From an uncultured bacterium (lineage in GTDB: Bacteria > Verrucomicrobiota > Verrucomicrobiia > Verrucomicrobiales > V1-33): 49,369 bases of DNA. The stretch's first letter is position 1; the number at the start of each line of letters is the position of its first letter. Where the stretch lies: contig CAIZWU010000105.1 of the NCBI GenBank assembly GCA_903936775.1, positions 1-49,369 of the forward strand, in the 5' to 3' direction. This document shows, in pieces, positions 26,754 to 35,992 of the stretch. The notes below the pieces were generated by a model, which did not search any database, was not told where the DNA came from, and worked only from the letters and a program-made list of their open reading frames with translations. The position numbers and the translations under genes are program-made.

Positions 26754-27241
26754 CCCCGCACCAATCATCCTTCACCATATCACTTCCCGACCTCCAGGGC
26801 CGCTCTGTAATCGGGCAGTTCGTCAATGCCTTCCACCAACGCGTGCAGCAGGATGATCTGCTGGGCTTCATTTTCGAAGAGGTCGCCAAAACCAACCGGG
26901 AGACTCATCTGCCCAGATTGGTTGCCTTCTGGGAAACCGTGATTTTCCGCAGGGGTGGTTTTGTGGGGAATCCCCTCGCGGCCCATGCCAAACTCGTTGC
27001 CCTCACCGAAATGGGCCGTCCGCAGTTTGACCGCTGGCTGCTGCTGTTCCGCCAAACCGTGGATGTTCTGTTCGCCGGGGAACACGCCGGGCACCTCAAA
27101 AGTGCCGCCGCCGAGATGGTCAACGTTATTTACAGCCGCATCAATCACGTGGTGGACCCGCGCTTTGATCCTGCCAATCCGACTCCCGGGCCGCGTGCCC
27201 GGCAGGCGGCCTGCCGGGAATCCGGAGCGGCTTCGGCCTGA
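26678..27241 (+). CDS. group III truncated hemoglobin
   Basis: Up to 187 residues; the globin fold begins near residue 32. SVIGQFVNAFHQRVQQDDLL, GFIFEEVAKTNRETHLPRLV, AFWETVIFRRGGFVGNPLAA, HAKLVALTEMGRPQFDRWLL and LFRQTVDVLFAGEHAGH match the class III (P) truncated hemoglobins, with the proximal His in AAHAKL. Group III globins are linked to NO or redox chemistry in several bacteria. The start is odd: the only in-frame ATG (26678) lies 76 bases inside nnrS and adds a 30-residue extension that is the nnrS tail read in another frame. No ATG or GTG stands near the expected start at about 26770-26790, so a rare start codon (for example ATA at 26777) is possible. Confidence 0.85.
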   Translation: MVLGTHRPAVAGLAPPPVFEPRSGITPHQSSFTISLPDLQGRSVIGQFVNAFHQRVQQDDLLGFIFEEVAKTNRETHLPRLVAFWETVIFRRGGFVGNPLAAHAKLVALTEMGRPQFDRWLLLFRQTVDVLFAGEHAGHLKSAAAEMVNVIYSRINHVVDPRFDPANPTPGPRARQAACRESGAASA

Positions 27242-27314
27242 TCGGGAAGGCGGCCTCCCTGGAGGCGGCGATTGGCGGCAGAGGACCCGGAAAAAAGGCT
27301 TGCATTATTTGAAA

Positions 27315-27331
27315 TTTGGCAAAGTGTCAAA
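27315..27331 (+). promoter_or_regulatory. candidate ArsR operator upstream of arsR
   Basis: TTTGGCA-AAG-TGTCAAA is a seven-three-seven inverted repeat with six of seven matches, ending two bases before the arsR ATG. ArsR/SmtB proteins typically bind such imperfect palindromes at their own promoter. A shorter copy of the same core occurs between arsR and arsD (27681-27694). Confidence 0.5.
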
Positions 27332-27333
27332 GT

Positions 27334-27654
27334 ATGGCAAAACTCAAATCCCCACCAGCCTCACGGCCGCCGCACGATTTCAAAGTCGTGGCGGAGGTCT
27401 TCAAGGCGCTGGGCAATGCCAACCGCCTCGTCATTGTGGATGCCTTGGCCGATGGCGAGCGTTGTGTCGCCGATCTGACCGCCCGGCTCGGCCTTGACAT
27501 CTCCACGGTCTCAAATCACCTCAGTGTCCTGAAAAGCGTAGGCATCCTTAAAGATGAACGCCGTGGCACCCAGGTCTTCTACACCCTAAAGAAGCCCTGC
27601 CTCCTCAACGTCTTCTGCTGTCTGGAGGAGTTCCATGCCGCCGACCCGATTTGA
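27334..27654 (+). CDS. arsR: ArsR/SmtB-family metalloregulator
   Basis: 106 residues from the ATG at 27334; an in-frame TTG at 27316 lies within the candidate operator. The winged helix is complete: FKVVAEVFKALGNANRLVIV, DALADGERCVADLTARLGL, STVSNHLSVLKSVGILKDE, RRGTQVFYTLKKPCLL. As a repressor it would release DNA on binding arsenite or a similar metalloid. The classical CVC(D)LC inducer site is not there: in ERCVADL only Cys44 remains. Instead Cys89 and the pair Cys95-Cys96 lie in the C-terminal helix (PCLLNVFCC), a location used by other ArsR-type sensors. It leads arsD and arsA, which fixes its pathway. Confidence 0.9.
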   Translation: MAKLKSPPASRPPHDFKVVAEVFKALGNANRLVIVDALADGERCVADLTARLGLDISTVSNHLSVLKSVGILKDERRGTQVFYTLKKPCLLNVFCCLEEFHAADPI

Positions 27655-27680
27655 TCCCCTTTTTTGTTCAACTGCTTTGA

Positions 27681-27694
27681 TGTTTGGCAAAACA
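27681..27694 (+). promoter_or_regulatory. candidate second ArsR operator before arsD
   Basis: TGTTTGGCAAAACA is a near-palindrome whose core TTTGGCAAA (27683-27691) is identical to the left part of the element before arsR. It lies in the arsR-arsD gap, 30 bases before the arsD ATG. It could bind ArsR or, as in some ars operons, ArsD itself. Confidence 0.35.
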
Positions 27695-27724
27695 GAAAAG
27701 TTAAGCCCCATCCGGCCCCCCCCA

Positions 27725-28051
27725 ATGAAATCCATCCAGGTCTATGATCCGCCAATGTGCTGCTCCACCGGAATCTGTGGTCCTGACATTGATCCTGATC
27801 TCGTGAACTTCGCCGCCATGCTGTCGCAGTTGGCCGGCCGGGGGATCAAGGTCGAGCGTTACAACCTAAGCCAGCAGCCCATGGCCTTTGTGCAGAACCC
27901 TGCCGTGAAGGCCCTGCTCGACACCGATGGGACCGCCGTCTTGCCGGTGATGTTCTGGGATGGTGAGGTGCATCTGAAAGGCCGCTATCCTGGCAAGGAG
28001 GAGCGTCCGGCCTGGTTCCAGGCGGCGTTTGATCCCCCTGCCATAACCTAA
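27725..28051 (+). CDS. arsD: arsenic metallochaperone ArsD
   Basis: 108 residues. Delivers As(III) or Sb(III) to the ATPase ArsA in the cytoplasm. The metalloid site Cys12-Cys13-Cys18 (MCCSTGICG) is at the same numbering as in the well-studied ArsD, and GPDIDPDLVNFAAMLSQL, VERYNLSQQPMAFVQNP and VLPVMFWDGEVHLKGRYP follow the thioredoxin-like fold. The C-terminal vicinal cysteine pairs of some ArsD proteins are missing, which is usual in shorter members. arsA begins 37 bases downstream. The ATG at 27725 is the start with homology. Confidence 0.95.
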   Translation: MKSIQVYDPPMCCSTGICGPDIDPDLVNFAAMLSQLAGRGIKVERYNLSQQPMAFVQNPAVKALLDTDGTAVLPVMFWDGEVHLKGRYPGKEERPAWFQAAFDPPAIT

Positions 28052-28087
28052 GTTCCGCCCGGCTCTCTTCCTCTCCTCTGTCCCGTC

Positions 28088-29941
28088 ATGCAACTTCCCA
28101 CCTACCAACCGGTTCCCGGAACCGCCACCCGCTATCTGTTTTTCACCGGCAAGGGCGGGGTCGGCAAAACCTCCCTGTCCTGCGCGGCCGCGGTGAAGCT
28201 CGCCGAAGCAGGCCGGCGGGTTCTCCTCGTCAGTACCGACCCCGCCTCCAATCTGGATGAAGTTCTCGAAACCACCCTGACCAATCACCCCACGCCCATC
28301 CCCGGGGCTCCGCGGCTGGATGCCTTGAACATCAATCCGGTGGCGGCGGCTGCGGCCTACCGGGAGCGCCTCATCGGCCCGATGCGCGGCCTGCTGCCGG
28401 AAGCCACCCTGCGCAATATGGAGGAACAGCTCTCGGGTGCATGCACCGTGGAGATCGCTGCTTTCGATGAGTTTTCCGGCCTGATCGGCAATCCTGCAGC
28501 CGCCCGGGAATATGATCACGTCATCTTCGATACGGCTCCCACCGGCCACACCCTGCGCCTCATGAGCCTGGCCAAGGCCTGGGATCAGTTCCTCGATAAC
28601 AATACCAGCGGCACCTCCTGCCTCGGCCCGCTCGCCGGTCTGGAAAAACAGCGTGTTATCTACGAAACCACGGTCCAGACCCTGGCCGATGCTTCCCTGA
28701 CCACGCTCATCCTTGTCAGCCGTCCCCAGCCCTCCGCCCTGCGCGAGGCTCAGCGCACCGCCGGCGAACTGAGTGCCCTCGGTGTCTGCAATCAACAACT
28801 CATCATCAACGGACTCTTCGAAACGGCCTGCCCGGACGATCCCACTGCCCAGGCCATGCAGGAACGCGGCCGCCTCGCGCTGACGCAATCCTCCGCCTTC
28901 ATCCAGAGCCTGCCCTCCTTCGCGGTCCCGCTCCGTCCCATCAATATTCTTGGCCTCGGCGGTCTCCGCGTCCTCCTCGACGGGGAAGGGGACAGCAGTG
29001 CCGCGGAGCCATCGTCCCAAACCTGGATTCCGCCGGAAATGGAGAGCCTCGCCGGTCTGGTCGCCGATCTGGAAAAGCAGGGACATGGGGTCATCATGAC
29101 CATGGGGAAAGGCGGCGTGGGCAAGACCACGGTGGCGGCGGCTCTCGCCGTGAGCCTCGCCCGCCGGGGCCATGCGGTCCACCTCAGCACCACCGACCCT
29201 GCCGCGCATCTCGCCCAGACCCTCGCTGGAAAAGTCGAGGGCTTGACCTTGGGGAAAATCGACCCTGCGGCTGAAACCGCCGCCTATACCAGGGAAGTGC
29301 TTGCCAGCCAGGGCCACCAAATGGACGAAGCCGGCCGCGCCTTGCTGGAGGAGGATCTGCGTTCCCCCTGCACCGAGGAGATCGCCGTCTTCCGGGCCTT
29401 CGCCCGCGAGGTTGGGCAAGGGACCGGGCGTTTTGTGGTGCTTGATACCGCTCCCACCGGTCACACCCTGCTGCTCCTGGATGCCAGCGAAGCCTATCAA
29501 CGAGAATTGGAACGCCAAGCCCGGACCACCCAACCGGAGGAAGTCCTCCACCTCCTCGCCCGCCTGCGTGATCCTGACTTCACCCGCATCCTGTTGGTGA
29601 CCCTGCCGGAAGCCACGCCCGTGCATGAAGCCGCCGCCCTCCAGGAGGACCTCCGCCGTGCCCGCATCGAACCCTTTGCCTGGGTCATCAATCAAAGCCT
29701 GCTGCAAAGCGGTTCCTGCGATCCCTTGCTGCAACGCCGCGAACAGGCGGAGCACCGCTATCTCAACGAAGTCGTGCAATCCTACGCCCACCGCACTGCC
29801 TGGCTGCCCTGGCAAGCGGCGGAGCCGGTGGGGCCCGATGCCCTCGCCCGCCTCGCAGAAAGTCCGGTGCCGGGCCGGAGTGGTTTGGAATCCGGTCCTG
29901 CCGGTCCTTCGCTGAAAGCAAGCTTGGCCACAGGATCCTGA
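28088..29941 (+). CDS. arsA: arsenite-stimulated ATPase ArsA (tandem ATPase)
   Basis: 617 residues in two homologous ATPase halves. P-loops GKGGVGKT lie at 21-28 and 340-347, each with a STDPA switch (STDPASNLDE, STTDPAAHL) and a DTAPTGHTLR/L motif. All three metalloid-binding cysteines of ArsA are present: Cys119 (LSGACTVEIAAFDEF), Cys178 (GTSCLGPLAGLEKQ) and Cys428 (LRSPCTEEIAVFRAF). ArsA normally binds the arsenite channel ArsB (or Acr3) and powers extrusion. Neither is encoded here; the next genes, 43 bases on, encode an RND pump. The protein itself looks fully functional. Confidence 0.96.
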   Translation: MQLPTYQPVPGTATRYLFFTGKGGVGKTSLSCAAAVKLAEAGRRVLLVSTDPASNLDEVLETTLTNHPTPIPGAPRLDALNINPVAAAAAYRERLIGPMRGLLPEATLRNMEEQLSGACTVEIAAFDEFSGLIGNPAAAREYDHVIFDTAPTGHTLRLMSLAKAWDQFLDNNTSGTSCLGPLAGLEKQRVIYETTVQTLADASLTTLILVSRPQPSALREAQRTAGELSALGVCNQQLIINGLFETACPDDPTAQAMQERGRLALTQSSAFIQSLPSFAVPLRPINILGLGGLRVLLDGEGDSSAAEPSSQTWIPPEMESLAGLVADLEKQGHGVIMTMGKGGVGKTTVAAALAVSLARRGHAVHLSTTDPAAHLAQTLAGKVEGLTLGKIDPAAETAAYTREVLASQGHQMDEAGRALLEEDLRSPCTEEIAVFRAFAREVGQGTGRFVVLDTAPTGHTLLLLDASEAYQRELERQARTTQPEEVLHLLARLRDPDFTRILLVTLPEATPVHEAAALQEDLRRARIEPFAWVINQSLLQSGSCDPLLQRREQAEHRYLNEVVQSYAHRTAWLPWQAAEPVGPDALARLAESPVPGRSGLESGPAGPSLKASLATGS

Positions 29942-29984
29942 TCGCCGGTGCCTGCCAGTCCATTCAAAATATCTTGTTATTGTC

Positions 29985-30998
29985 ATGAAACCATTGCTCC
30001 TTCTCCTCTCCCTGCTGCTGATCGCCTGCGGCCGTCATGAACCCGTCCCGGTGGCTCCCTCCACCCTGCCGCGTTTCGAAGTGAAAGTTCAAACCGCGGG
30101 CCTGCAGCCTGGCACGGCAGTGGAGGAAGTGGTGGGGACGGTCCGCTCCAAGCTGCGGGCCATGGTGGAAGCCAAAGTCAGTGGCCGCGTCCTCGAATAC
30201 CTCGCGACTCCGGGGGGGATCGTGAAGGCTGGTGATTTACTGGCCCGGCTCGATGTCCAGGAAATCCAAGCCAAGGTCGATCAGGCCAAGGCCCTGCTCG
30301 ATCAGGCCCAGCGGGACTTTGCCCGGCAGCAGCAGCTCGCTGCCAGCAATGCCACCACGCGCCAGGAAACGGATGCCGCCAATGCCCGGCTGAAAGTCGC
30401 CGTGGCCGGAGTCAGTGAAGCCGAAACGATGATGAGTTATGCCCGGGTCACCGCTCCCTTCGACGGGGTGGTCACCCGCAAGCTGGCCGATGTCGGTGAT
30501 CTGGCGATGCCCGGCAAGCCACTGCTCGAAATCGAAGCGCCGACCGCCCTGCGCTTCGAGGCCGATCTGCCGGAGGCAATGCTGGACCGCATCCGGATGG
30601 GTGCCACGATGCCGGTGAAGATCGCCTCCGTGACCGCGCCGCTGGAGGCGATTGTCAGCGAAATCGCCCCGGTCGCCGATCCCGTGAGCCGCACGTTCCA
30701 GGTCAAACTCGATCTGCCGGCGGCGGAGGGCCTGCGCACCGGCCAATTCGGCCGCGTGGCCGTGCCGGTGGCGGAGACGCAGCTGCTGCTGGTCCCTCCG
30801 GACGCGGTGATGAAGCGGGGGCAGATGGAACTGGTGTTTGTGGTGAAGGAGGGAATCGCCACCCTGCGTCTGGTGAAGACCGGCAAGGTGCTCGCGGCCG
30901 GTGTGGAAGTGCTCTCTGGACTGGAGGCCGGGGAAGCGGTCGTGATCAGCAATCCGGCGCAACTCGCCGATGGCCAACCCGTGACTATCCTGCCATGA
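29985..30998 (+). CDS. RND efflux periplasmic adaptor (membrane fusion) lipoprotein
   Basis: 337 residues. The N-terminus [20 protein letters not shown] carries a lipobox LIAC with Cys15, so it is anchored by lipid. The rest is the HlyD/AcrA adaptor: [40 protein letters not shown], a coiled hairpin (about 95-135), [20 protein letters not shown], and beta-barrel parts with [20 protein letters not shown] and QFGRVAVPV. It links the inner-membrane permease to an outer-membrane channel. The stop overlaps the permease start (ATGA). No TolC-type channel gene is nearby. Its place right after arsA suggests a metalloid-related load, but this is inference. Confidence 0.9.
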   Translation: MKPLLLLLSLLLIACGRHEPVPVAPSTLPRFEVKVQTAGLQPGTAVEEVVGTVRSKLRAMVEAKVSGRVLEYLATPGGIVKAGDLLARLDVQEIQAKVDQAKALLDQAQRDFARQQQLAASNATTRQETDAANARLKVAVAGVSEAETMMSYARVTAPFDGVVTRKLADVGDLAMPGKPLLEIEAPTALRFEADLPEAMLDRIRMGATMPVKIASVTAPLEAIVSEIAPVADPVSRTFQVKLDLPAAEGLRTGQFGRVAVPVAETQLLLVPPDAVMKRGQMELVFVVKEGIATLRLVKTGKVLAAGVEVLSGLEAGEAVVISNPAQLADGQPVTILP

Positions 30999-33900
30999 GC
31001 GATTCCCATCATCACACGGCCCCGCTTGGGATCGCCGGTCGCATTGCGGCGGCTTTCATCGATTCCAAGCTGACCCCGCTCATCATCATCGCGGCGGTGC
31101 TGCTCGGCGCGGCGGCTATTGTATTGCTGCCCCGCGAGGAGGAGCCGCAGATCAAGGTGCCCATGATCGATGTCATGGTCTCCATGCCCGGCTCCACGGC
31201 CAAGGAGATCGAGGAACGCGCCACCCGTCCCATGGAAAAGCTGCTCTGGGAAATGTCTGGGGTGGAATACATCTACAGTACTTCGAAGGACAGCGAAAGC
31301 CTTGTTATCGTGCGCTTCAAGGTGGGGGAGGATCCTGAGCGCAGTCTGGTGAAACTAACGGAGAAGCTGCGCTCGAACTTTGACCGCATCCCGATGGGCG
31401 TCACCCCGCCGCTGATCAAGCCGCGCAGCATCGACGATGTGCCGATCCTCGCCCTCACTTTCCACAGCAGCCGCTACGATCACCTCACCCTGCGCCGTCT
31501 CGCCGCCCAGGTCGAAGAGTCGGTCAAACAAGTTTCCCTCGTGGCTGAAACAGCTCTGCTCGGCGGTTCCCGGCGCACTGTCAGGGTGATGCTGGATCCC
31601 GTGAAGCTCGCTTCGCGCAATCTGAGTCCGGCCGGCCTGGTGCCGATGCTGCAACAAGCGAACCGGCAGTTCCGCGCGGGCGGTTTGACCACCGGCAACC
31701 AGGAGGTGCTGATCGAGACCGGGGCGTTTTTGAAGACGGCGGATGATGTCGGAAACGTGGTGATTGGCGTCTTCAGCGGGCGCCCCGTCTACCTCCGTGA
31801 AGTCGCGGAGGTCGTGGATGGCGGAGAAGAGGCGACTCAATATGTGTGGCATGGATCGAAGACTGCGGAGGAGCCCGCGGTGACCCTGAGTATCGCCAAA
31901 CGTCCGGGGGCCAACGCGATCGCCGTGGCTGACGAGGTGCTGCGCAAGGTGGATTCGCTCAAAGGATCGATCATTCCGGCCGATGTCACCGTGAGCATCA
32001 CGCGCAATTACGGTGAGACCGCGGCGGAAAAATCGAATGAGCTCCTGCTCCACATGGGCATCGCCGTGTTCAGTGTGGCGATCCTGATCTGGCTGACCCT
32101 GGGCTGGCGGGAGTCCGGTATTGTCGCCGTCGCCATTCCAGCGACGCTGGCCCTGACCCTGCTCGTTTTCTATCTCTACGGTTTTACCCTGAACCGCATC
32201 ACCCTCTTCGCGCTCATCTTCAGCATCGGCATTCTGGTGGACGATGCCATTGTGGTGGTGGAAAATATTGTCAGGCACTTCCACCTGCCGCAGAACAAGG
32301 GCCGGAACTGGTCTGCCATCGCGGTGGAGGCCGTGGGTGAAGTCGGCAATCCCACCATCCTCGCCACCTTTGCGGTCATCGCGGCCGTGCTGCCGATGGC
32401 CTTTGTGGGCGGACTGATGGGACCCTACATGCGTCCCATCCCGATTGGGGCCAGTGCGGCCATGTTCTGGTCGCTCCTGATTGCCTTCATCGTCACGCCG
32501 TGGGCCTCCATCCGCATTTTGCGCTGGGGGAAGAAATATTCGAATCTGACCGAAGGCACCGCCCCGGGCGACAGCCACAAACATCTGGCCTCCGAACACG
32601 CCGAAGACTTCTTCACCAAACTCTACCGCCGCATGATGGGGCCGCTGATCCACCATGCCGGCTGGTGCTGGATCTTCCTCATCGGCATCACCGTGCTGCT
32701 GCTGGGGTCCATGGCCACCGTCGGGCTGGGCTGGGTCAAGGTGAAGATGCTGCCATTCGATAACAAAAGCGAATTCCAGGTCATCCTCAACATGCCGGAG
32801 GGCTCGTCCCTTGAACAAACCACCGCCGTGGCGCGGGAGATGGCCGCCGCGATCCGCACCGAGCCGGAAGTCACCGACTATCAGGTTTATGCCGGCGTGG
32901 CTTCGCCTTACAACTTCAATGGCCTGGTACGCCACTACTTCATGCGGCGCGGGGCAAATGTGGCGGACATTCAGGTGAATCTGGTCGGCAAACACGAACG
33001 CAAGGCGCAGAGTCACGACATTGCCAAACGCATCCGGCCGGCCGTCACCGCCATCGCGGACCGTTATGGCGCGAGGGTTGCCATCGCGGAAGTGCCGCCC
33101 GGCCCGCCGGTGCTGCAAACCCTCGTCGCCGAGATCTACGGGCCGACCGAAGAGGACCGGCTGAAGCTGGCGGAAGCGGTGAAAAACATCTTCAGGACCA
33201 CTCCCGGCGTGGTGGATGTGGACTGGTACAGCGAAGCCGATCAGCAGAAGGCGCGTTTCATCATCGACAAGGAGAAAGCCGCCCTCCACGGCATCAGCGC
33301 CGCCACCATTTCCCAGACGCTCAAGATCGCGGTCGATGGCGAAACCGTCGATCTGCTGCACCAGCCTGAGGAGAAGGAGGACGTCAACATCCGTCTCGAG
33401 CTGCCGCGTTCCGCCAAGACTTCGCCCGGGGAATTGCTGGGCCTGCGGGTGCGGGCCGGCGATGCCAATGCGCTGCCCGAGCCCGGTGCTTCCGGCTCGC
33501 CGCTGGTGCCCTTGCGCGAGTTGGTGAAGGTCGAGCAGGTCACCGTTGGAAAAAGCCGCTATCACAAGAACCTCATGCCCGTCTCCTATGTCATCGGCGA
33601 TGTGGCCGGCGTGGTGGAAAGCCCCGTCTATGCCATCTTCCAGATGAATGAGGCGCTCAAGAAACTCGACCCGCGCGCCTTTGGGGGCAGCGGTGCGGAG
33701 TTGAAAATCCTCAATGCCTCCATGCCCTTCAGTGATCAGGAGCCGGCCATGAAATGGGATGGCGAGTGGCACATCACCATCGAAGTCTTCCGCGATCTCG
33801 GGGCCGCTTTCGGCGCGTGTCTGATCCTGATTTATGTCCTCATGGTCGGCTGGTTCCGCAGTTTCATCACCCCGGCCATTGTGATGATCGCCATTCCCTT

Positions 33901-34285
33901 TTCCCTGGTCGGCATCCTGCCGGCGCATGGTCTCATGGGGGCCTTCTTCACCGCCACCAGTATGATCGGTTTCATGGCCGGCGGCGGCATCGTGGTGCGG
34001 AATTCCATCATCCTCGTCGACTTCATCGAGCTGCGGATCCGCGAGGGCATGCCGCTCAGCGAGGCCGTGATTGATGCCGGCGCGGTGCGCTTCCGCCCCA
34101 TGCTCCTCACTGCGATGGCCGTGGTGGTCGGTGCGGCCGTCATCCTGGCCGATCCCATCTTCCAGGGTCTCGCCATCGCCCTCATGGCCGGGGAAATCGC
34201 CAGCCTCTTCATCAGCCGCATGGCGGTGCCGGTCCTGTATTACATGGCCGCCCGGAAACAGGCCCCAAAGCCTGACCCGCTCTGA
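30995..34285 (+). CDS. RND family efflux permease (AcrB/CusA superfamily)
   Basis: 1096 residues with the RND layout: one membrane helix near the N-terminus, two large periplasmic loops and two groups of membrane helices. The proton-relay pair in TM4 is Asp416-Asp417 ([18 protein letters not shown]). [20 protein letters not shown] and [18 protein letters not shown] match the first porter loop, and the second half has [20 protein letters not shown] and [20 protein letters not shown]. It exports substrates by proton antiport together with the lipoprotein upstream. I cannot decide between drug (HAE) and metal (HME) type from motifs alone; the ars context makes metalloid conjugates a possible load. 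Confidence 0.92.
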   Translation: MSDSHHHTAPLGIAGRIAAAFIDSKLTPLIIIAAVLLGAAAIVLLPREEEPQIKVPMIDVMVSMPGSTAKEIEERATRPMEKLLWEMSGVEYIYSTSKDSESLVIVRFKVGEDPERSLVKLTEKLRSNFDRIPMGVTPPLIKPRSIDDVPILALTFHSSRYDHLTLRRLAAQVEESVKQVSLVAETALLGGSRRTVRVMLDPVKLASRNLSPAGLVPMLQQANRQFRAGGLTTGNQEVLIETGAFLKTADDVGNVVIGVFSGRPVYLREVAEVVDGGEEATQYVWHGSKTAEEPAVTLSIAKRPGANAIAVADEVLRKVDSLKGSIIPADVTVSITRNYGETAAEKSNELLLHMGIAVFSVAILIWLTLGWRESGIVAVAIPATLALTLLVFYLYGFTLNRITLFALIFSIGILVDDAIVVVENIVRHFHLPQNKGRNWSAIAVEAVGEVGNPTILATFAVIAAVLPMAFVGGLMGPYMRPIPIGASAAMFWSLLIAFIVTPWASIRILRWGKKYSNLTEGTAPGDSHKHLASEHAEDFFTKLYRRMMGPLIHHAGWCWIFLIGITVLLLGSMATVGLGWVKVKMLPFDNKSEFQVILNMPEGSSLEQTTAVAREMAAAIRTEPEVTDYQVYAGVASPYNFNGLVRHYFMRRGANVADIQVNLVGKHERKAQSHDIAKRIRPAVTAIADRYGARVAIAEVPPGPPVLQTLVAEIYGPTEEDRLKLAEAVKNIFRTTPGVVDVDWYSEADQQKARFIIDKEKAALHGISAATISQTLKIAVDGETVDLLHQPEEKEDVNIRLELPRSAKTSPGELLGLRVRAGDANALPEPGASGSPLVPLRELVKVEQVTVGKSRYHKNLMPVSYVIGDVAGVVESPVYAIFQMNEALKKLDPRAFGGSGAELKILNASMPFSDQEPAMKWDGEWHITIEVFRDLGAAFGACLILIYVLMVGWFRSFITPAIVMIAIPFSLVGILPAHGLMGAFFTATSMIGFMAGGGIVVRNSIILVDFIELRIREGMPLSEAVIDAGAVRFRPMLLTAMAVVVGAAVILADPIFQGLAIALMAGEIASLFISRMAVPVLYYMAARKQAPKPDPL

Positions 34286-34301
34286 TCCTCTGCTCCGTCC
34301 G

Positions 34302-34320
34302 CCCTGCCTTTCCGGCAGGG
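34302..34320 (+). other. short intercistronic hairpin
   Basis: CCCTGCC and GGCAGGG form a perfect seven-base stem with a five-base loop in the gap between the RND permease and the next gene. There is no T tract, so it is more likely an mRNA-stabilising or processing hairpin than a terminator. Confidence 0.35.
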
Positions 34321-34344
34321 ATCCACCATCCATTTCATAATCCC

Positions 34345-35988
34345 ATGAAACGTTATCTGCTGAAGCTCGGCGCGATGCTGCTGGTCCCCATCGGGATGCC
34401 GGCAGCGCATCAGACGGCGGATTTCTCTCCGGTTTACGCTTCGGACCACCTGCCTTTCACCATCCGTATTGAGCAGGTGAATGCTGGCCCGGCAGCTCTG
34501 CCCACGCTGCATTCCTATATCGTGGCCGTGTGGGAAGGGCAGTGGCTCTTCCTGGGCGGGCGCACCAATGGCCTGCATGGCATGACCGGAATGGATGGCT
34601 TTCCCCCGGCCTCGGCCAACACGGATCTGTGGGTGGTGGACCGCACCGGTCAGCAATCATGGCGCCGGTCGCTTCATGATGCCGGCCTCGCCCCCGCCAC
34701 CGTGGATTTTCTTTCCGCCACCAACCACAATTTTGTGCAGGAGGAACACCGGCTTTATGTCGCGGGTGGCTATGGATACAGCCGTGCGGCCGCCGACTAT
34801 GTCACTTACAGCGACTTCGCGGAGATTGATGTGCCCGGCCTGATCGCCTGGGTGAAGCAAAGTCCCGGCAGTCCCGCGCCGGCGGAGTCGGTCCACACCA
34901 TCCAGTCGCCGCTCTTTCAGGTGACAGGCGGGGACCTCGAAACGTCCGGGGATCAGTTCCTGCTCATCTTCGGGCAGAATTACCCGGGCCGCTATCGTCC
35001 CAACTTCAACGGCACCTACACCCGCCAGGTGCGCCGGTTTTCCCTGCTGGGCAGGGGCCCGGCGCTGGCGCTGGATCCGGCGGGGATTTATCAAAGTCCG
35101 CCTGCCGATGACTTCCGCCGCCGGGATTTGAATGTGCTCCCGGTGCTCCGCCGCGATCACGGCAGTGGTGCCTTGTTGGATGAATTCCTCGCTCTTGCGG
35201 GAGTCTTTACTCCCACCACCGGGGTGTGGACCGTGCCGGTCACGATCACGGCCACGGGAGTGCCTTCGCAGCCGGACCCACTCGCGGCGGCGACCTTCAA
35301 GCAGGGGCTTCATCACTATCACAGTGCCAAAACTTCCCTCTTCAACAGGGTCACCGGCGAAAATTTCATCCTGCAATTCGGGGGGCTGAGTGCCCAGTTC
35401 CAGGACGCCCTCACCGACGCCTGGGTCAGTGATCCGCAGGTTCCTTTTGTACAACATCTGAGTTGCGTTATCCGTTCGGACGCCGGGCAGTTTCATCAGA
35501 CGTTGCTGCCGTCCGGATTCCCTGACATCCGGTCTGCGGCCGGGGCGCGGCTCTATTTCGGAACCAATGCCGAGTTTCTCCCCGCGTCCGGGGTCCCGCT
35601 CCTGCGGCCAAAAATCATCGATCTTACCGGCTTGGACCGCCCCCAGGTGATCGGTCACATCTATGGCGGGTTGGTTTCCGATGCCCCCAACAACGGCAAC
35701 ACCAGGGCGGGCGGGGAGATCTTCGCGGTGGTCCTCACTCCCGTGCCGGCCCCGGCTCCGGAACTGGAGATCGCCTTGACCCCGCCGGAGAGTGTCCAGC
35801 TATCGTGGCCGCTGGTCGCAGGCGCCCGCTACCTCTTCGAGCAGTCGCCTGATCTGCAGTCCTGGAGTGAATTATGGCCCGCTCCGCAAACCTCCCCTCT
35901 GATGATCTCCACAAACGGCCCGCCCCGCTCCTTTTACCGTCTGCTGCAAAGCGTTCCCACCAATCCCCCAACCAACCCCAAACCCTGA
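34345..35988 (+). CDS. exported Kelch-like beta-propeller protein
   Basis: 547 residues. The N-terminus MKRYLLKLGAMLLVPIGMPA is a signal peptide. Repeats with GG pairs (WEGQWLFLGGRTNG, HRLYVAGGYGYS, NFILQFGGLSAQ) fit a Kelch-type propeller. The C-terminal 80 residues (SVQLSWPLVAGARYLFEQSP, DLQSWSELW, RSFYRLLQ) are a small beta domain found at the end of many exported verrucomicrobial proteins. The ligand is unknown. It sits inside the cluster: it follows the RND permease by 59 bases, and the next gene starts four bases after its stop. That tie to an efflux and sulfur module is what makes it interesting. Confidence 0.75.
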   Translation: MKRYLLKLGAMLLVPIGMPAAHQTADFSPVYASDHLPFTIRIEQVNAGPAALPTLHSYIVAVWEGQWLFLGGRTNGLHGMTGMDGFPPASANTDLWVVDRTGQQSWRRSLHDAGLAPATVDFLSATNHNFVQEEHRLYVAGGYGYSRAAADYVTYSDFAEIDVPGLIAWVKQSPGSPAPAESVHTIQSPLFQVTGGDLETSGDQFLLIFGQNYPGRYRPNFNGTYTRQVRRFSLLGRGPALALDPAGIYQSPPADDFRRRDLNVLPVLRRDHGSGALLDEFLALAGVFTPTTGVWTVPVTITATGVPSQPDPLAAATFKQGLHHYHSAKTSLFNRVTGENFILQFGGLSAQFQDALTDAWVSDPQVPFVQHLSCVIRSDAGQFHQTLLPSGFPDIRSAAGARLYFGTNAEFLPASGVPLLRPKIIDLTGLDRPQVIGHIYGGLVSDAPNNGNTRAGGEIFAVVLTPVPAPAPELEIALTPPESVQLSWPLVAGARYLFEQSPDLQSWSELWPAPQTSPLMISTNGPPRSFYRLLQSVPTNPPTNPKP

Positions 35989-35992
35989 ATCC

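Noticed and set aside
27866..29986. 706-codon open frame antisense to arsA
   Set aside because: Same reason: arsA is certain and the antisense product has no recognisable domain.
31355..34333. 992-codon open frame antisense to the RND permease
   Set aside because: His/Gly/Asp-rich shadow of a GC-biased gene; the plus strand encodes a clear RND protein over the whole length.
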